Origin: Nymphaea colorata
Taxonomy: Eukaryota; Streptophyta; Magnoliopsida; Nymphaeales; Nymphaeaceae
DNA length: 64,000 bases
Reading direction: 5' to 3'
Assembly (NCBI RefSeq): GCF_008831285.2
Contig: NC_045150.1
Span: forward strand, 9,498,001 to 9,562,000
The position numbers were made by a program, and so were the translations under genes. The stretch's first letter is position 1. The number at the start of each line of letters is the position of its first letter. The notes under the pieces are model-generated. The model searched no databases. It was not told the origin of the DNA and saw nothing but the letters and a program-made list of their open reading frames with translations. Of this stretch, positions 11,661-23,570 are shown one piece after another.

Positions 11661-13080
11661 AATTAAATACGTGTCCAGAGTCTCGAAAGGTTCTTGATTT
11701 ACCTTGTGGAAAGTGAAAGGGCATAAGGTTCTTCGTCTTAAAAAGAAGGTCGTGTTTTGAAGCAAACGAATAATTGAAAGATACCAACGGTTTCTAGAAA
11801 CTACATGTTGCATTGATTGGAAAAATTTTACAGAGGGCAGTCAAAAGTTATTTAGTTTCCTTTTTTTAGGTTTGGGAGAAGCTTTGACCTTCATTTGGGC
11901 GGTAAAATTTCATTCTGCTTAATTGAAAACAAGCGCTCGAATTTCATGGTTTAAGTGTTGAACATATGACCAATAATTTACGCCCCAGGGTGCATTTGAG
12001 ATGTGTCTATAGAGAAAATAAAATGTCAATGGCCCAATGAAGTGCATCAAAATAAGAGTTGGCAATTAATTTTTTTTAGTAATAATAGGCTCATGAATTT
12101 ACCTTAAAAATGAAGTAGATTTATAGAACAATATGTGACAACATTTTATGAATTTGGCTCGTTTTTTAGGACAAATTCATAAAACAGTAACAAATTGTTA
12201 ATGTTAATAAACGACTCTAAAACCAACCAACAGGATGAATGTTTGGGTTGAAGAACACCAGACCATACTGTGTTTTCCCCTCGAGAAAGCTTCCAGTTTG
12301 GCATTTTAACAAACACCCTGGGGATGGCTGCAATATCTGTGCTCCTAAAAAGTTAGAAAGTATCTCTTTTCAGGTCGAATATCCTACCTTACAAATGCAT
12401 TATTTGCTCTTTTCCCTGTTCTATATTCTAGATGAGCACCAACCCAAGTAACTACGTCTCTCCCCAATCCTCCATTATTGAAAGAAGAAGGTGATTTTTT
12501 GAAAGCAGGTTATGGAAGAAAAGGACGTTTCAGAAAATTGGTTGCTCTGCAAATATATTCTTGACGTCAACCTTTTGGCCCCATTCCTTTGCCGACATTT
12601 GAGTTGTCGGGTTTACGTGACAAACAGATCGTGCAAGGATGAGCCTGCAGTGTGAGCAGGCCCCGACGCAACTCAAGACCCTGAAAGTAAAGAGAATTGG
12701 GGGCGTTTGAATCTGTTCTAGGTGGTAAGTTGTTAACGTCCACTTACCTGGAGTTCGCAGCTTTAATCATCAAACAATACCTTTACTTTAAACAATAGAC
12801 AATGCTATCGTAGACTTTTTTATGACAGTCCAAGATCCGTCACCAAAAGCTTCGTTGCAAAAGGTCTCCACACCTGCCGCTGTTGTGCTAAAAGTAAAAG
12901 GGCAACTCGCGTCGTCGTCGCCATATCTAAATGACGTCCAATGACGACCGATATCAATCTGTGTGTATATACAAACCCAGCCTTTTCATTTTCTTTTTCT
13001 TCTAAAAACATGCCCGAGCAATAGCGGCGGAGCCATCAATTTGCAGCAAACTAAAACTTGTGTTTCATTCTACTTCTCGT
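11661..13080. other. Intergenic, no gene seen
   Basis: AT-rich spacer. Short open frames only; none resembles a known protein. Confidence 0.45.
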
Positions 13081-13520
13081 TAGGGATGTTTGGATAATAT
13101 CTACTGCCACATCAGGATTATCAGATGTTTACAGTTTCTTTTTTTTATCAAATGTGGATGAAGAAAAGTGTATTCATCATAATATAATTTTTAAACTCAC
13201 AGTCCAAATTTGATCTGAATCTGCCTTTTACATTTACATCTGAATATAAATCTAAGTTTTAAATGCATAACTGAGTTTCAACTGCATTTTAATATGTTAA
13301 GAATTGGCTCTTAAAATATATGAATATTGGATATAGAGTATTTATTTAAAACTGAATTTAAATGTGAATCTGATCAGAAGTTTATCTAAAACAGAATCCA
13401 AATCTAGTCCGATGCCATCTCCTAAATTCAAATCTGATATGATTTCCTAATCGGATGTTATATTTTTTCCCTTTTTTTTAAAAAAAAAAAATCCGTTGGA
13501 TATCTGATCCCATCAGGATC
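13081..13520. repeat. Interspersed AT-rich repeat with GATATCC/AAATCTGAAT motifs
   Basis: Begins at TAGGGATGT and is filled with degenerate AAATCTGA, CCAAATCT and GGATATC motifs, ending near CATCAGGATCC. Similar stretches occur at 58410-58870 and 62735-63130 and, more weakly, at 46140-46345. It looks like a dispersed, old repeat family of several hundred bases. Confidence 0.5.
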
Positions 13521-13978
13521 CACTGACAATCTCTACTCGTCATGGTTGCCCATTACGTGACTTCCCCTCTATGCATTTATACAAATCCATTAGCATTAAA
13601 AAAAAAAAGAGTCACTGGTCGAAATTATTCAACACCTACCAGAAGCTTCCTTAATTGATTAAAAGGAATAACAATAAATTATAATGATCAACGATTGCAC
13701 TAGCTTGACGGATGTTATCTGATCGTCATTGACCTCATAAAAAGCAACAAGTCGAGATAAGTTTCTAACATTTCATGCTGTAAAGTGTGTTTTCATGAGA
13801 AAGAATGGAAACTTATGAACGAAATCTTAGAAATGCCATATGAATTGCCGTGTAAAAATAAACTGAAAAACTCTGTCTATTATTTTTTCGGCGTTTGATG
13901 ACTTGCAAGAACTTTTAAATTGAGTAGTGCACTTAATATTTCATCCGGCAATCAAACGCCCCCAGTTAGAACTTGTTA

Positions 13979-13984
<6 letters not shown>

Positions 13985-14010
<26 letters not shown>
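13985..14010. repeat. (AT)n microsatellite
   Basis: Perfect AT dinucleotide run in intergenic DNA. Confidence 0.9.
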
Positions 14011-14942
14011 TTTGAATGGTGATTGTAACTTTTTAGAGCTACCTGCCATCTTTTGTACTGTTCCATCCAACATGACCAATTAGAAGGAGACAAAAAAACA
14101 CAGCTATTGAAATTAATTATTCAAATATATATTTTTTTAAATCTACCCTTATAAATATGACCTTAAGAGTGATTTGATGAGAAAACATATATTAAGCTAA
14201 TTGTTTTTTACTTAAATAATATTTTTTAATAATAAAAAAAAAACAGCTCTTATAACATCAAAATTTTGGTAGCATAAAGATCATTTTTTTTTTTACAAAA
14301 ATGACATGAACTAAAACAAGATTTATATTAAATCAGTGTTCATAAACACATTAGAAGGTTCGTATTTTGTTTAACACACTTTTTAACATGAATTTAAAAG
14401 GTCTAGTTTTATCCCTTACCCAGTGGTACATACCAATCACTATATATATGTAAACCGGTAGCTACTAAATTTTAATATATATGACTTTAATGGGAATCAT
14501 CTATGCCCTCGATTCCAAATAGATTAGACGTTAGAAAATAATTTATAGATATAAAAGACAAACTATTTTTTAAATGCCCAAAATGTCCCTCAACAAGGAC
14601 AAAAAAAATCATTTAATAAAACTCATCTCTCTCTCTCGTCCTTTGAAAAATATTTTTCACACTCTTGAAAACAACAGTTTGTTTTATAATGTATTTATCT
14701 TTTTTTTTCTTCACGGTCTAACCTCCTTGAATATAGAGCCATTTCCATCAGGCCCGGTCTATGAGGATTTGGTAGCTGCATGTATTTTTCCTATATGGAT
14801 ACCATATTGTGCTTTGGTGGGTTACTTCATTGCACTTACCTCAAAAGCCACACTATGGCTTGGATCTTATTCCTAGTCATAGTCAATTAGTTACTTGGAT
14901 TGAGCAAGATAAATTTGAAGTTTTCAGTTCTTCTTGCTTGCT

Positions 14943-15548
14943 AGTGGTGGAGCTCAGGAATGCAGTAAGTCAGATCTGCATTAGCCAAATCAATAGGAAA
15001 TCTTGATCCGCATCTGATCCGATCCGCCACGGTCGCTAAATAGAGAGGAAACTTCTAATTAAAAACTGAACCGTTTGCAGGTCTTAGTGGAGCCACACAT
15101 GGGCAAGGTGGGTATCTTCTCATCTTCATCCAGAAAATCTCAACAAAAGCAATGGATCCATGGTGGCACTACTCACCCTGAACTCAAGTGCAAGGAAGAA
15201 AAAGGCGCTACCCACTTCATATTTGGTCGCTTTCCTCCACCCTCTTCCAATATTGTTGCCGCCGGCCGGCATCCTAATTTAAATTTCTGGCTTCTTCCAC
15301 TTCCATTCTTTTGAGAATTGGAGGAAAAGGGTGGTGAATTGGTATATAGTTCATTTTCTTAAGCTTGGTGCTTGCTATATATATATATATAAGCTGGCGT
15401 GTGAGTTGTCCATGCCAGCAACAAAATTTTTGTTTATTTTTACATATATTTCTTACAATTACTTACTTATTTACATATGTTGTGCCCATTAAGAAATGAA
15501 AATTTTTATAAGAGTGCCCCGTAGCCAAAAAATTCTGGCTATACCACT
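14943..15548. mobile_element. Putative non-autonomous element with AGTGGYGGAGCC-like inverted ends
   Basis: The left end AGTGGTGGAGCTCAGG and the right end, read as its reverse complement AGTGGTATAGCCAGAATTTT, match the CAGTGGCGGAGCCAGAATTTT-type sequence that is very common in plant genomes at the ends of small dispersed elements. The interior has no transposase. The element appears old, with mismatched termini. A better preserved relative lies 240 bp to the right. Confidence 0.45.
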
Positions 15549-15791
15549 CATGCTTGATATTTTAATTGCATATCCATTCATACGAAAATACCCTTCAAAT
15601 ACACCTGACTAAGTGGTCTGCTTGACATCTTTGAGCTTAAGAAGGTTAAAGTTCGAATAACCAAGTTCTTTGTCTAGAAATTTGGCTAATCCCATCTTGA
15701 ATCGGGTCTTGCGCGCTTGCGTCACACAAGAGGGGGATGTGACTGTGACTGCACCCAATATCATTTCGTTTGATAGTATGCACTCCTCTAC

Positions 15792-15953
15792 CAGTGGCGG
15801 AGTCAGGATTTTTTGGCCGAGGAGCACTCGAGGTACCAGCCTAGGTTTAGTGTGGGCACCCCACGTGACTTTTTAATCATTATAATGTAATTTCAAGTCC
15901 TTTTAAAGAAATTTCAATTGGCCCACACCAGCCCTCATGTATCTCCGCCACTG
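15792..15953. mobile_element. MITE-like element, 162 bp, with 11-bp perfect terminal inverted repeats
   Basis: The termini are CAGTGGCGGAG and CTCCGCCACTG, exact reverse complements, and the sequence just inside the left end (TCAGGATTTTTTGGCC) is typical of this plant repeat family. No clear target-site duplication is visible, so the precise boundaries are uncertain. It is non-coding. Confidence 0.6.
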
Positions 15954-16725
15954 CTGACGGCTGACGCCGCCTTGCATGGCCAGAACAATCACATGCCCCT
16001 TTATGTGCCGTGAAATTTTGTTGTTTTTTGATTGATGTACCAAATCTGATCCCAAGCAGTCTCTCCAACCCAAGGGTGCTTTATTGCCGCTGCCAATGGG
16101 GTTCAGTACTGGGTTTAATCTCTGAACTTTGTCTCAAAAGAATTGATTCCAAACTGTGCCGGACCCTCCTTCATTTTTTCTTGGCAAGAGGACGTTTTTG
16201 TCCAAAATCATTGAATTTATAAGGTTTCATGATTGGCATTATTAGTTGACTATCTATCTTTTCGTATTCAAAGGACAGTTGACATTTTTTATGATGCATT
16301 TCATTATGAATTCTTGCAAAACTGTCCGTTGGATTTTGTGTGTGAAAGAGAGAGAGAGAGATCAACGTCACATGCTTATTCTAAGAAGGGCATAGTTATT
16401 GTTGTCATATTCAATTGGAATAAATACGTTTCATTGAATTATATGGCACCTTCAACTCTAATATGGAAAGAAGAGCCGTGGTTTTTCCTTTATTCAAACT
16501 TTCTTCTGTCTTGGGCAAAGGACAGAAACGACAGACGTTGGCAGGCCATGCCAAATCCTCACAATTGTTATCTGGCACCCAAAGCTGCCTCAATTTTTTA
16601 GTTTTTAATGTTTACTTAAGGGAAACCGCTGTTTTGGGTAAAACCCTCGTGACCATATCGAAATATGAGTGCATCTTTGAACTTGTGCATCATGCTTACC
16701 ATTATTTGAGCTTACAAAAGCATGA

Positions 16726-16817
16726 CAACAAACACGAGATTCAAACCTCCGACCAATTGATTGCAAGTCGCCAACAAACACGAGATTCAAACCTTGGACC
16801 AATTGATTGCAAGTCGC
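16726..16817. repeat. 46-bp tandem duplication
   Basis: Two copies starting at 16726 and 16772, each containing CAACAAACACGAGATTCAAA and CCAATTGATTGCAAGTCGCC. They differ by two or three bases. Confidence 0.88.
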
Positions 16818-17256
16818 CTTGCCACCTGATTGTGTTCCACCCCTTAAAGGGGTGTTCTCTTATTTTGGATGAATTTAACGAAATTCTCGCGAGAACTGAA
16901 GCCTCTTGACCTCCTTTTTCTCTTACCCTTATGGTCTAGTGTTGCACCGGTTCATAATTGAGGAATTAGTGTACTTTCGTCTTAGTAATGCTACGGCATG
17001 GTTGCATGGTGCGCAAGTAGTGATGCATGTTTTTTCGTCGTATAGCCGACCACCTTTGCTATGCCCCTTGGACACTCGCATATTCATTACAAAAAGTTGC
17101 AACCCGCTCGGTTTGCTGCATGCTACTCATAAGGTTTCCACTTTAATTTCTCAAACAAGAGCTTTCAGCAGAAAATGCTTAGGAAAACACCTGTTTGGGT
17201 TTTCCCAAAGTCATAATGTCTGCCCAAGTTGATGTGATTGCTAAATCAAAAGGAGT

Positions 17257-17471
17257 TTAATTTCTAGATTGCCTTGGACAATTTATCTTGCAATATAACG
17301 TTAGCAGCCGATAACATACCAAAATCCAGGGCTGAGGCGGGTACTCCCAGGTAGGTTGTTCTTCATCTGCCCATTTGGCAACATATTTCTTTGGTTTTCT
17401 AAGATAGTTGATCTTGTCTCGAAGAATTTGCTCCAGCTGTGTCTTGGTTGCACGCTTACATGTAAGAGCTC
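17257..17471 (-). pseudogene. Possible chromodomain remnant
   Basis: On the minus strand a 71-codon open stretch, without a good start, encodes in its middle (17344-17404) the pattern KKYVAKWADEEQPTWE. This matches the chromodomain consensus of aromatic-x-V-K-W, then acidic residues, then TWE. It is preceded by QLEQILRDK, as expected for the chromodomain's first strand. Sources could be a decayed Ty3/Gypsy chromovirus integrase tail or a fragment of a cellular chromodomain gene such as cpSRP43. No integrase or reverse transcriptase is recognisable nearby. The match is short and made by eye. Confidence 0.3.
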
Positions 17472-18275
17472 TTTATAGGATTGGTTCCCATTGTGGCGGG
17501 CTCCGCTCCGGATCCTCAACATCGGCATAAAATGGCTTTAGGTTCATATGTGAAACACTTGATGCACCTTGAAGTTTAGCGGCAGATCTAGCTGGGGTTG
17601 ACAGCGGCTCGATGTAAATTTTAAAAATTTTAGCTTAATATATATGAAGAATTTGAAAATATATATTTTCTTTTTATTAAAATTTTGAAACTATAGTTTG
17701 ACGACTGCACCTCCTTTGTCAAAATCAATGTCCTAAAACTAAGATTGGACTCACCAACCCCCATTTAATATTATTGTTTAGATGAGTGGGCTGGGTTGGT
17801 TTGTGGTTTTCACATCCACATCCATGAAGCCAAATGGCTCCCCACCCACTAGGCCCATCTTTTGGCATGCACCCATGCCCAAATACAACCTAAGCTACCC
17901 ACTAACATAAACTCCAATGAAAAGTGCACTTTTTCAATAGTTTTTATAACTCCACCTCAGCATATATTTTCATACAAAATTTTGAAAACAAACAAAAAAA
18001 TGTTTAGTTCTTATTGGGCAAGTTGTGATGAGAGAGGGTCCCACCAGATTTTAGATGAGGAGATATCCTCGAGGACACAAAAGCCTCTCCCCTTTCCCCC
18101 TACCCTCGGGGTCGAGGGTTCCTTCCAGACATGGTGGGGAGAGGGACACTCACCAACTAAAAGCCACTCAATCCAACTAATGACAGTCCCTTCACATTTC
18201 CACTAGTTCGTTATGCTATGCCCCTCCAGAAACTGGGCAGACTGAACTTTTGATCGAAAAAAAAAATTTTAAGAA

Positions 18276-18440
18276 CCTGTTTGGGTGAATCACTTAAAAA
18301 CATAAACCAGACGGCAAAAGCAACCAGGCTTTGTAACAAAGTCTAGTTTTTACAAATCCAAGTTTTTGAAGTTATCATCCAAACCCAACTTAGAAAAAAA
18401 ATACAACTTAAACCAATGATACAACAGAAAAAAACCAGAT
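18276..18440. repeat. Possible foldback-type repeat
   Basis: Starts GAACCTGTTTGGGTGAATCA and contains a nearby ATCCAAACCC stretch, the kind of TGTTTGG..CCAAACA ends common to small plant elements. Inverted ends are imperfect and no target duplication was identified. Confidence 0.25.
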
Positions 18441-19130
18441 AAACGAACCATAATAAACGTTCAAGTTTATCAAAACCGTTGGTTATGTAAATTTACATTT
18501 CACTCCCGCCCCAACCACGAAATTTACGTGCCTTTGCCCGTTTACCTAAATTCCGGCTCACCTGAACCTTGTTGAAAAAGGTGAACTTTATGCGCTTCAT
18601 GTACGTGGCCAAGTTTAATATCGGCCGCAGATATAATCTACATAGTTTATATATTAAAAAACCGCGGCAAATCTCGTCATTCGCAGCAATTAAACAGATT
18701 ATCCAAGTAAAAGCATACGTAGAACATGTCGCTGTGACGCATAAGAATGAATTCGAGGAGCATCACCAATCATCACCCTTCCGATACATCCCATGCCATA
18801 TTTTATATTGATATGCGTGATCTAGAAGCACAATCACAAGTATATATCGTGAAAGCAGGAGTTAGTGCATTGCCAGGAATATGCATTTCCATATGCATGG
18901 AAAGATGCAAACAAAATAACCTTTTATATCACATATAAAGATGGGTGAAATCAAAAAATTTTGATTAAGAGGTATTAGTTATAAAATTTTAAATTTTTTT
19001 AAAGATGTAAAAAAAAACTCATGAATTTTAATATAAAATGAACACCATGGTGCACACCTGAAATGACCAATGCCTTGATGGGGAAGCAATAATTTCGTTA
19101 TGCAACGAACAAGGTAAGGGTAAAATAGTA
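18441..19130. other. Intergenic, no gene seen
   Basis: AT-rich spacer with short open frames only. Confidence 0.4.
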
Positions 19131-19570
19131 AAAACTAAAAAGGGACGGGGAGAGGGAGAGGAAAAAAGAAAAAACGCCGCTCGTAAGGAGGGGGAGGATA
19201 GTGGCCGCCTTCGAGTGGGGCCCACGCGAAAGGGCGCACAACGAGCGACTGCGAGGGCCTCCCCTCCCGCCCCCACGCACCGTGACGTCATCTGTGCCGT
19301 CTGCACTGGGGCCCACCCCGCCTCTCTTTCCTCGTCATTTCTCCATTTTTGCCCCTCCCGAGCCCCCCCCCCCCCCCCCACCTCTTAGTGTCGGAAAGGG
19401 CCTCGCTCTTCTCCCCTAATTACCGTCGCGTCCCCGCATCCCTGCTTCTGGAACTTGTTTCAGTGACCGAACTGCCCTGCACCTAATCGCCTTATTTATT
19501 CATTCCCCGGTACACGCCCCAGTCGATTCGATCTCGTCGCTCATCGCATTCGGGTCAGGGAATGCATTCA
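19131..19570. other. GC-rich island with long C run
   Basis: High-GC, CpG-containing stretch with GGGGCCCAC repeated in both orientations (about 19216 and 19311) and a C homopolymer at about 19363-19379. Overlapping Pro/Arg-rich frames are open on both strands but look composition-driven. It may be an upstream regulatory island of the gene starting about 1 kb to the right. Confidence 0.35.
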
Positions 19571-20460
19571 TACCCGACTCGTTTACGCTTCTATCACTTC
19601 ATGGCTGGATAATATTTTTAGATTGGGTTGCTGTATGTTAAAAATACTAAAGATGAAGGCATTAAATTAAAGTACGGCAAGAGCAGCATTTTCAATGTAT
19701 TTTATGAAACTGTTTGGGGCTTATAATAAATTGATATTGTCTAATGAAACTGTCTCAAAAATTAAGGTAGGTTCATAGAACTTTATAAAATAGTGTTTCT
19801 TAAATCTAACCAAGTTTTTTGGGTTAAAATCGTTAGACAGTATCAGTCCGTTATGTTTGTCAATCGGTTCTTAAGGGACAAGAGGGTAGATGAGAATTTG
19901 TGGTAGAATGAAATACTTATTTTGCTTACCCAAAATTCTTTTTTAGTGTAAACAAAAACTATCAGTTTCTGAAAAAAAAAATAGTTTTTTATTATCTCCA
20001 CGGGAAATTATAATAATAATATTATTGTTTATTATTTTAATTATATGAAACCTGCTTACTAGTGTAGGTTAATGGTGCTCTTAATTAGTAAAGCTTTTTC
20101 AAAAATAAAAATTATACGATTGCAAACATAAAATGGAAAGCTTGTAAAACTTACATGAGAATATTGACAAAAGTACAAAAAGTTATGAAGCACTGAATAA
20201 ATGTTGCTTTCATGTTAACATTGAATAAAATCTGATATTTAGAAGATGTATCGATCCGGGAAGGGAAACCAACTTTGTGGATCAAAACCAACTAACGGGT
20301 CGAGCCGGGATATTTCGGGCCGACCTCCGGAAAGCACACAAAAAGGCAAATCAGGGGCATAATGGTCATCACGATTTGGTGGGAAATGGGGCATGTTGGG
20401 CATTTTAGATAAAGGAAGAGGGTTTTCTGGGAAGGAGTGGTCCCTTTCGTCCTTCGGGGC

Positions 20461-20470
20461 TATTTTAAAG
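20461..20470 (+). promoter_or_regulatory. TATA-like element upstream of loricrin-like gene
   Basis: TATTTTAAAG lies about 80 bp before a CT-rich tract typical of plant 5' leaders and about 280 bp before the first plausible leader donor site. Placement is by eye only. Confidence 0.3.
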
Positions 20471-20548
20471 TACAAATTAGTAATTCGTTCGTCCCAAAGT
20501 TTTATTTGTATTCATTTTCTTAGCACTTTGTTTTCGCTCACCATTGGC

Positions 20549-20575
20549 CTCTCTCTCTCTCTCTCTCTCTCTCTC
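20549..20575. repeat. (CT)n tract in presumed promoter/5' leader
   Basis: Perfect CT run on the coding strand, followed by further CTCTCTCTGTCTCTG tracts up to about 20790. Such Y-patch/GAGA-type tracts are common around plant transcription starts. Confidence 0.75.
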
Positions 20576-21043
20576 GCAGGCGCTCCGTTTCCTTACTTGT
20601 CGATTTCACTCTCTTCGATCCTATAGAGTCGAGAAGCCCTAGGCATTCATATCTCAATCCTCTCTCTCTCTGTCTCTGTCTGTGACGATTGAGTTGTTCC
20701 AGGCTTCTTTAACTCCAAGGGAAGCCATTAATTGGAGCTCTGAGGTGCGCATCGTTATCTCTCTCTCTCATTTCTCTGTCTCTCTCGCTGTGCTTTGCTC
20801 TGTGAGCTGCTTCTTTTATTCAGTTGCTTTCTGTGTGCTTTAAGAACTGCTGTTACTGAACAGGAAGAAGGGTGAAATTTGGAAGTTTTTTTTGTGTTCC
20901 GTGTTTCGACTGTGAAAATCGTTGAAAGTTTTGGATTCTTCTACGAGTGTCGTTGTTGAAGCGCTGAAACGCGTTTGCTCGCTTTTCGTCTGTGGTTTTT
21001 CCTCTTACTTATGGCTTTCTTTCGCGAATCGTGACTGCGAATC

Positions 21044-21085
21044 ATGTTTTGGGTTTTAATGGACGCTCTGAGCCTGGGTATTTGA
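21044..21085 (+). other. Upstream open reading frame in the leader
   Basis: ATG at 21044 opens a 13-codon frame (MFWVLMDALSLGI) ending TGA at 21083-21085, just before the predicted leader donor at 21102. If the inferred leader exon is real this uORF is in the mature mRNA and could limit translation of the main CDS. Confidence 0.3.
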
Positions 21086-21959
21086 AGGATTTCTTGTTCA
21101 GGTATCGATTTTCTGGCGCTTTGCCCTTTTCATGCGATTCAACTTCCGTTTCTTGAGGAAATTTCTGGTGCTTTGTTCGTTCCTATTCTGAGTTTTCCTT
21201 TTCCCCCTATTTCTTATGGCTGAAAGTTCTTGTTTTCGTTGTTTTCTTGTTATATATGATTCCTTCCGTGAGGTTTCTTTCTTTTGAGGTGTTTTGATTG
21301 ACTGGGTAAGGAGAAAACTGTGTGTCCTTTGCCTGATTGAATTTGCCTCATTTCGTTTGTGAAGTCTTCTCTGGTTTGTTTGATTTCTTTCCCTGTGGAG
21401 GTAAAATGAAGCATAATCTTGATTGAACTTTCTTTGAATGCCATGGTTATAGGTTCAGTTTAGCTCATATTTCTTTTGGTTCTTTTTTGGGTATAAAACT
21501 ATTCGCGTTTATTCTCAATTTACACCGTCAAATTTGATGTTTTTTATATTTTCTCTGCTTTGTGCGGCACTTTTTTTCCTTTTTCTTGGACTTTGGCTTT
21601 AATGGGAGACCTTACTTACGCTTTCAGTATGAGTTGTTGTATCTAGCACCGATATCTTCTACGAACAAATTGTAACGGGAGAAGAGTATTCCATGTTTCT
21701 TTGTTTTGAACTTGCTAGAATTAGCTATGCTTCTTGTAATTTTGAAACAATAGATATTTTCCTTGCAATTTTCCAGCTCGGTAAATTCTCCTCCATTCAT
21801 GATATTTTCTGCTTTGTTGAATGCATCTTTTGGTCAGTGATAAATTCAAGGGCGTCAAAGTTATACACTGGTTTCCTTTTTTCTTTTCACTGTCTTTCTG
21901 TTGCTAAGATTCTTCCATTGTGGCTCTATACATTGTGGTTCATATGCTTCAGGCCCCAG

Positions 21960-21962
<3 letters not shown>

Positions 21963-22002
<40 letters not shown>

Positions 22003-22010
22003 CTCTCTTC
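21963..22010. repeat. (CT)n microsatellite in leader intron
   Basis: Perfect CT run of about 34 bases followed by CTTTCTTTCTCT. Confidence 0.85.
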
Positions 22011-23464
22011 ACTTATCTATGTTATGTCTGCTCCACCTCTACTACATCTTTCGTTTCCTATTTTTGTATTCTCTTCTGTTTCTGTGAAAGGTATTGCGTG
22101 GTTTGTTTCGTTAGTTTCAGCGCGTCTTGTAAACTTTTTCCAAAGATGTAGACTTATTCCCTTTCTATATCTCCGATTATAGAACTGTAGTGTTATTGAG
22201 ACTTGTGTTCGATTGACTTCTTGTGGAACATTTCTACTGAAAAGCCGATTGGGAATCTAATTGTTAGCTCTTGCATTTATTCCTTCTTCTTTTGCTTAAT
22301 CTTTAATTTTTATCGAATAATTGATCTTCTGTCCTTGTTTGACTTCGCGTCTCATCTTTCCTTTTTCCCCTAGTAAAGATTCAGGAACTTGACAACCAAT
22401 CTTAACTTTGGTTGTCTCGGCATCTCAAAGATAGGTTGAGAAAGAATTCATATATGCCTTTCGCCGTGAACTTTCAGTTCTTCTTTTTCAGAGTCGTAAG
22501 ATCTTCCATTTTCGTGCAAATGCATCAGAACTTTATGCCTCTCAGTCTAGTCCAACTTTGGTCATGCTATGATTCATAGGTTGTCACTTCAAATTTTATA
22601 TTTTGATCAGGATATTAACATTGAAAAGCCCGAAGACGTTGTTCCCTTTTCCATTTTGTGTTCAGAACTTTAAGGTGTATTTCATCTTTCTTCGTGAGTT
22701 CAGTTCCTGGGAAGTAAGGAGAGCGAGTGAAATGAGCTTTCTTCCTTTCTTTTATTGCCAAATCTGATTTGATTTTGTCCCACTTTTGGCTTTGCCGGTC
22801 TTTCTCTTTCGGGCCCTATGTCAGTTCTGCCCCTTTATGACCCTGTTCAAAATTCCCGTTTAGATTCTTTATGGGCCATTGGAAGGAGCCCGTTCTCAAA
22901 ACTAAGAGTTTGCTTACACCCTTCCATGAAACATAATTTATTTATCTCATGTGCTCAATGATACGTGTAGTAACTAGGAAGCGTGGTCTGATAATTTGAG
23001 TGTGCACCCGCCCCCTCCATTCTCAGGCGGCTTCATCTCAACCTCAGGCCGCCTCAAGGGAGCCATTTTTCATTGTAATTTGGTTCTAATGGTTGCCCTT
23101 TTTCTGCAGGGTTATGTTTTTTTGTCTCTGACGTCACTTCGGTTAGCTGTCAAATGCAGAGTTTCTCTTTCCTGCTGTATTTTTTCCTTTTGAGATAACA
23201 TTGTCTTTTAGTACTCTGTTCGATATTGTAGTTTGTCAATGTAATATCTGAAAGTTTCCATGTTCAATGATATTATTTAGTTGCGAACTTGCTTGTATTT
23301 TGCCGGTGAAGTTTGTACTACTGGTCGACTTTTGCAAGTTGTGCCTGCACTCACGAAAGATAAATACCTTTTGAGACAATAAAGTTGATGATAACTCTAT
23401 ACTTTATTCATGTGGTAGAGCTTTTTCTGTTTGTTGGTGAAACTCTTTTGGCCTCGTTGCGTTC

Positions 23465-23495
23465 TATATATATATATCTGTGTGTGTGTGTGTGT
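23465..23495. repeat. Compound (TA)n(TG)n microsatellite
   Basis: TA run followed directly by a TG run, in the presumed leader intron. Confidence 0.85.
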
Positions 23496-23510
23496 AAAGT
23501 TTTTTATGTG

Positions 23511-23570
23511 GATGAAATTTATATATGATGCTATATAGATGATGAAATTTATATATGATGCTATATAGAT
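23511..23570. repeat. Perfect 30-bp tandem duplication
   Basis: Two identical 30-bp copies (23511-23540 and 23541-23570) containing GATGAAATTTATATATGATG. Identity implies a recent event. Confidence 0.9.

Noticed and set aside
11254-11787. 177-codon minus-strand open frame
   Set aside because: Crosses the C/T homopolymer as a Gly/Lys run and lacks any protein-like pattern.
16640-16830. tRNA-like ATTCAAACC motifs
   Set aside because: They belong to a 46-bp tandem duplication; no acceptor stem, anticodon arm or B-box arrangement could be drawn.
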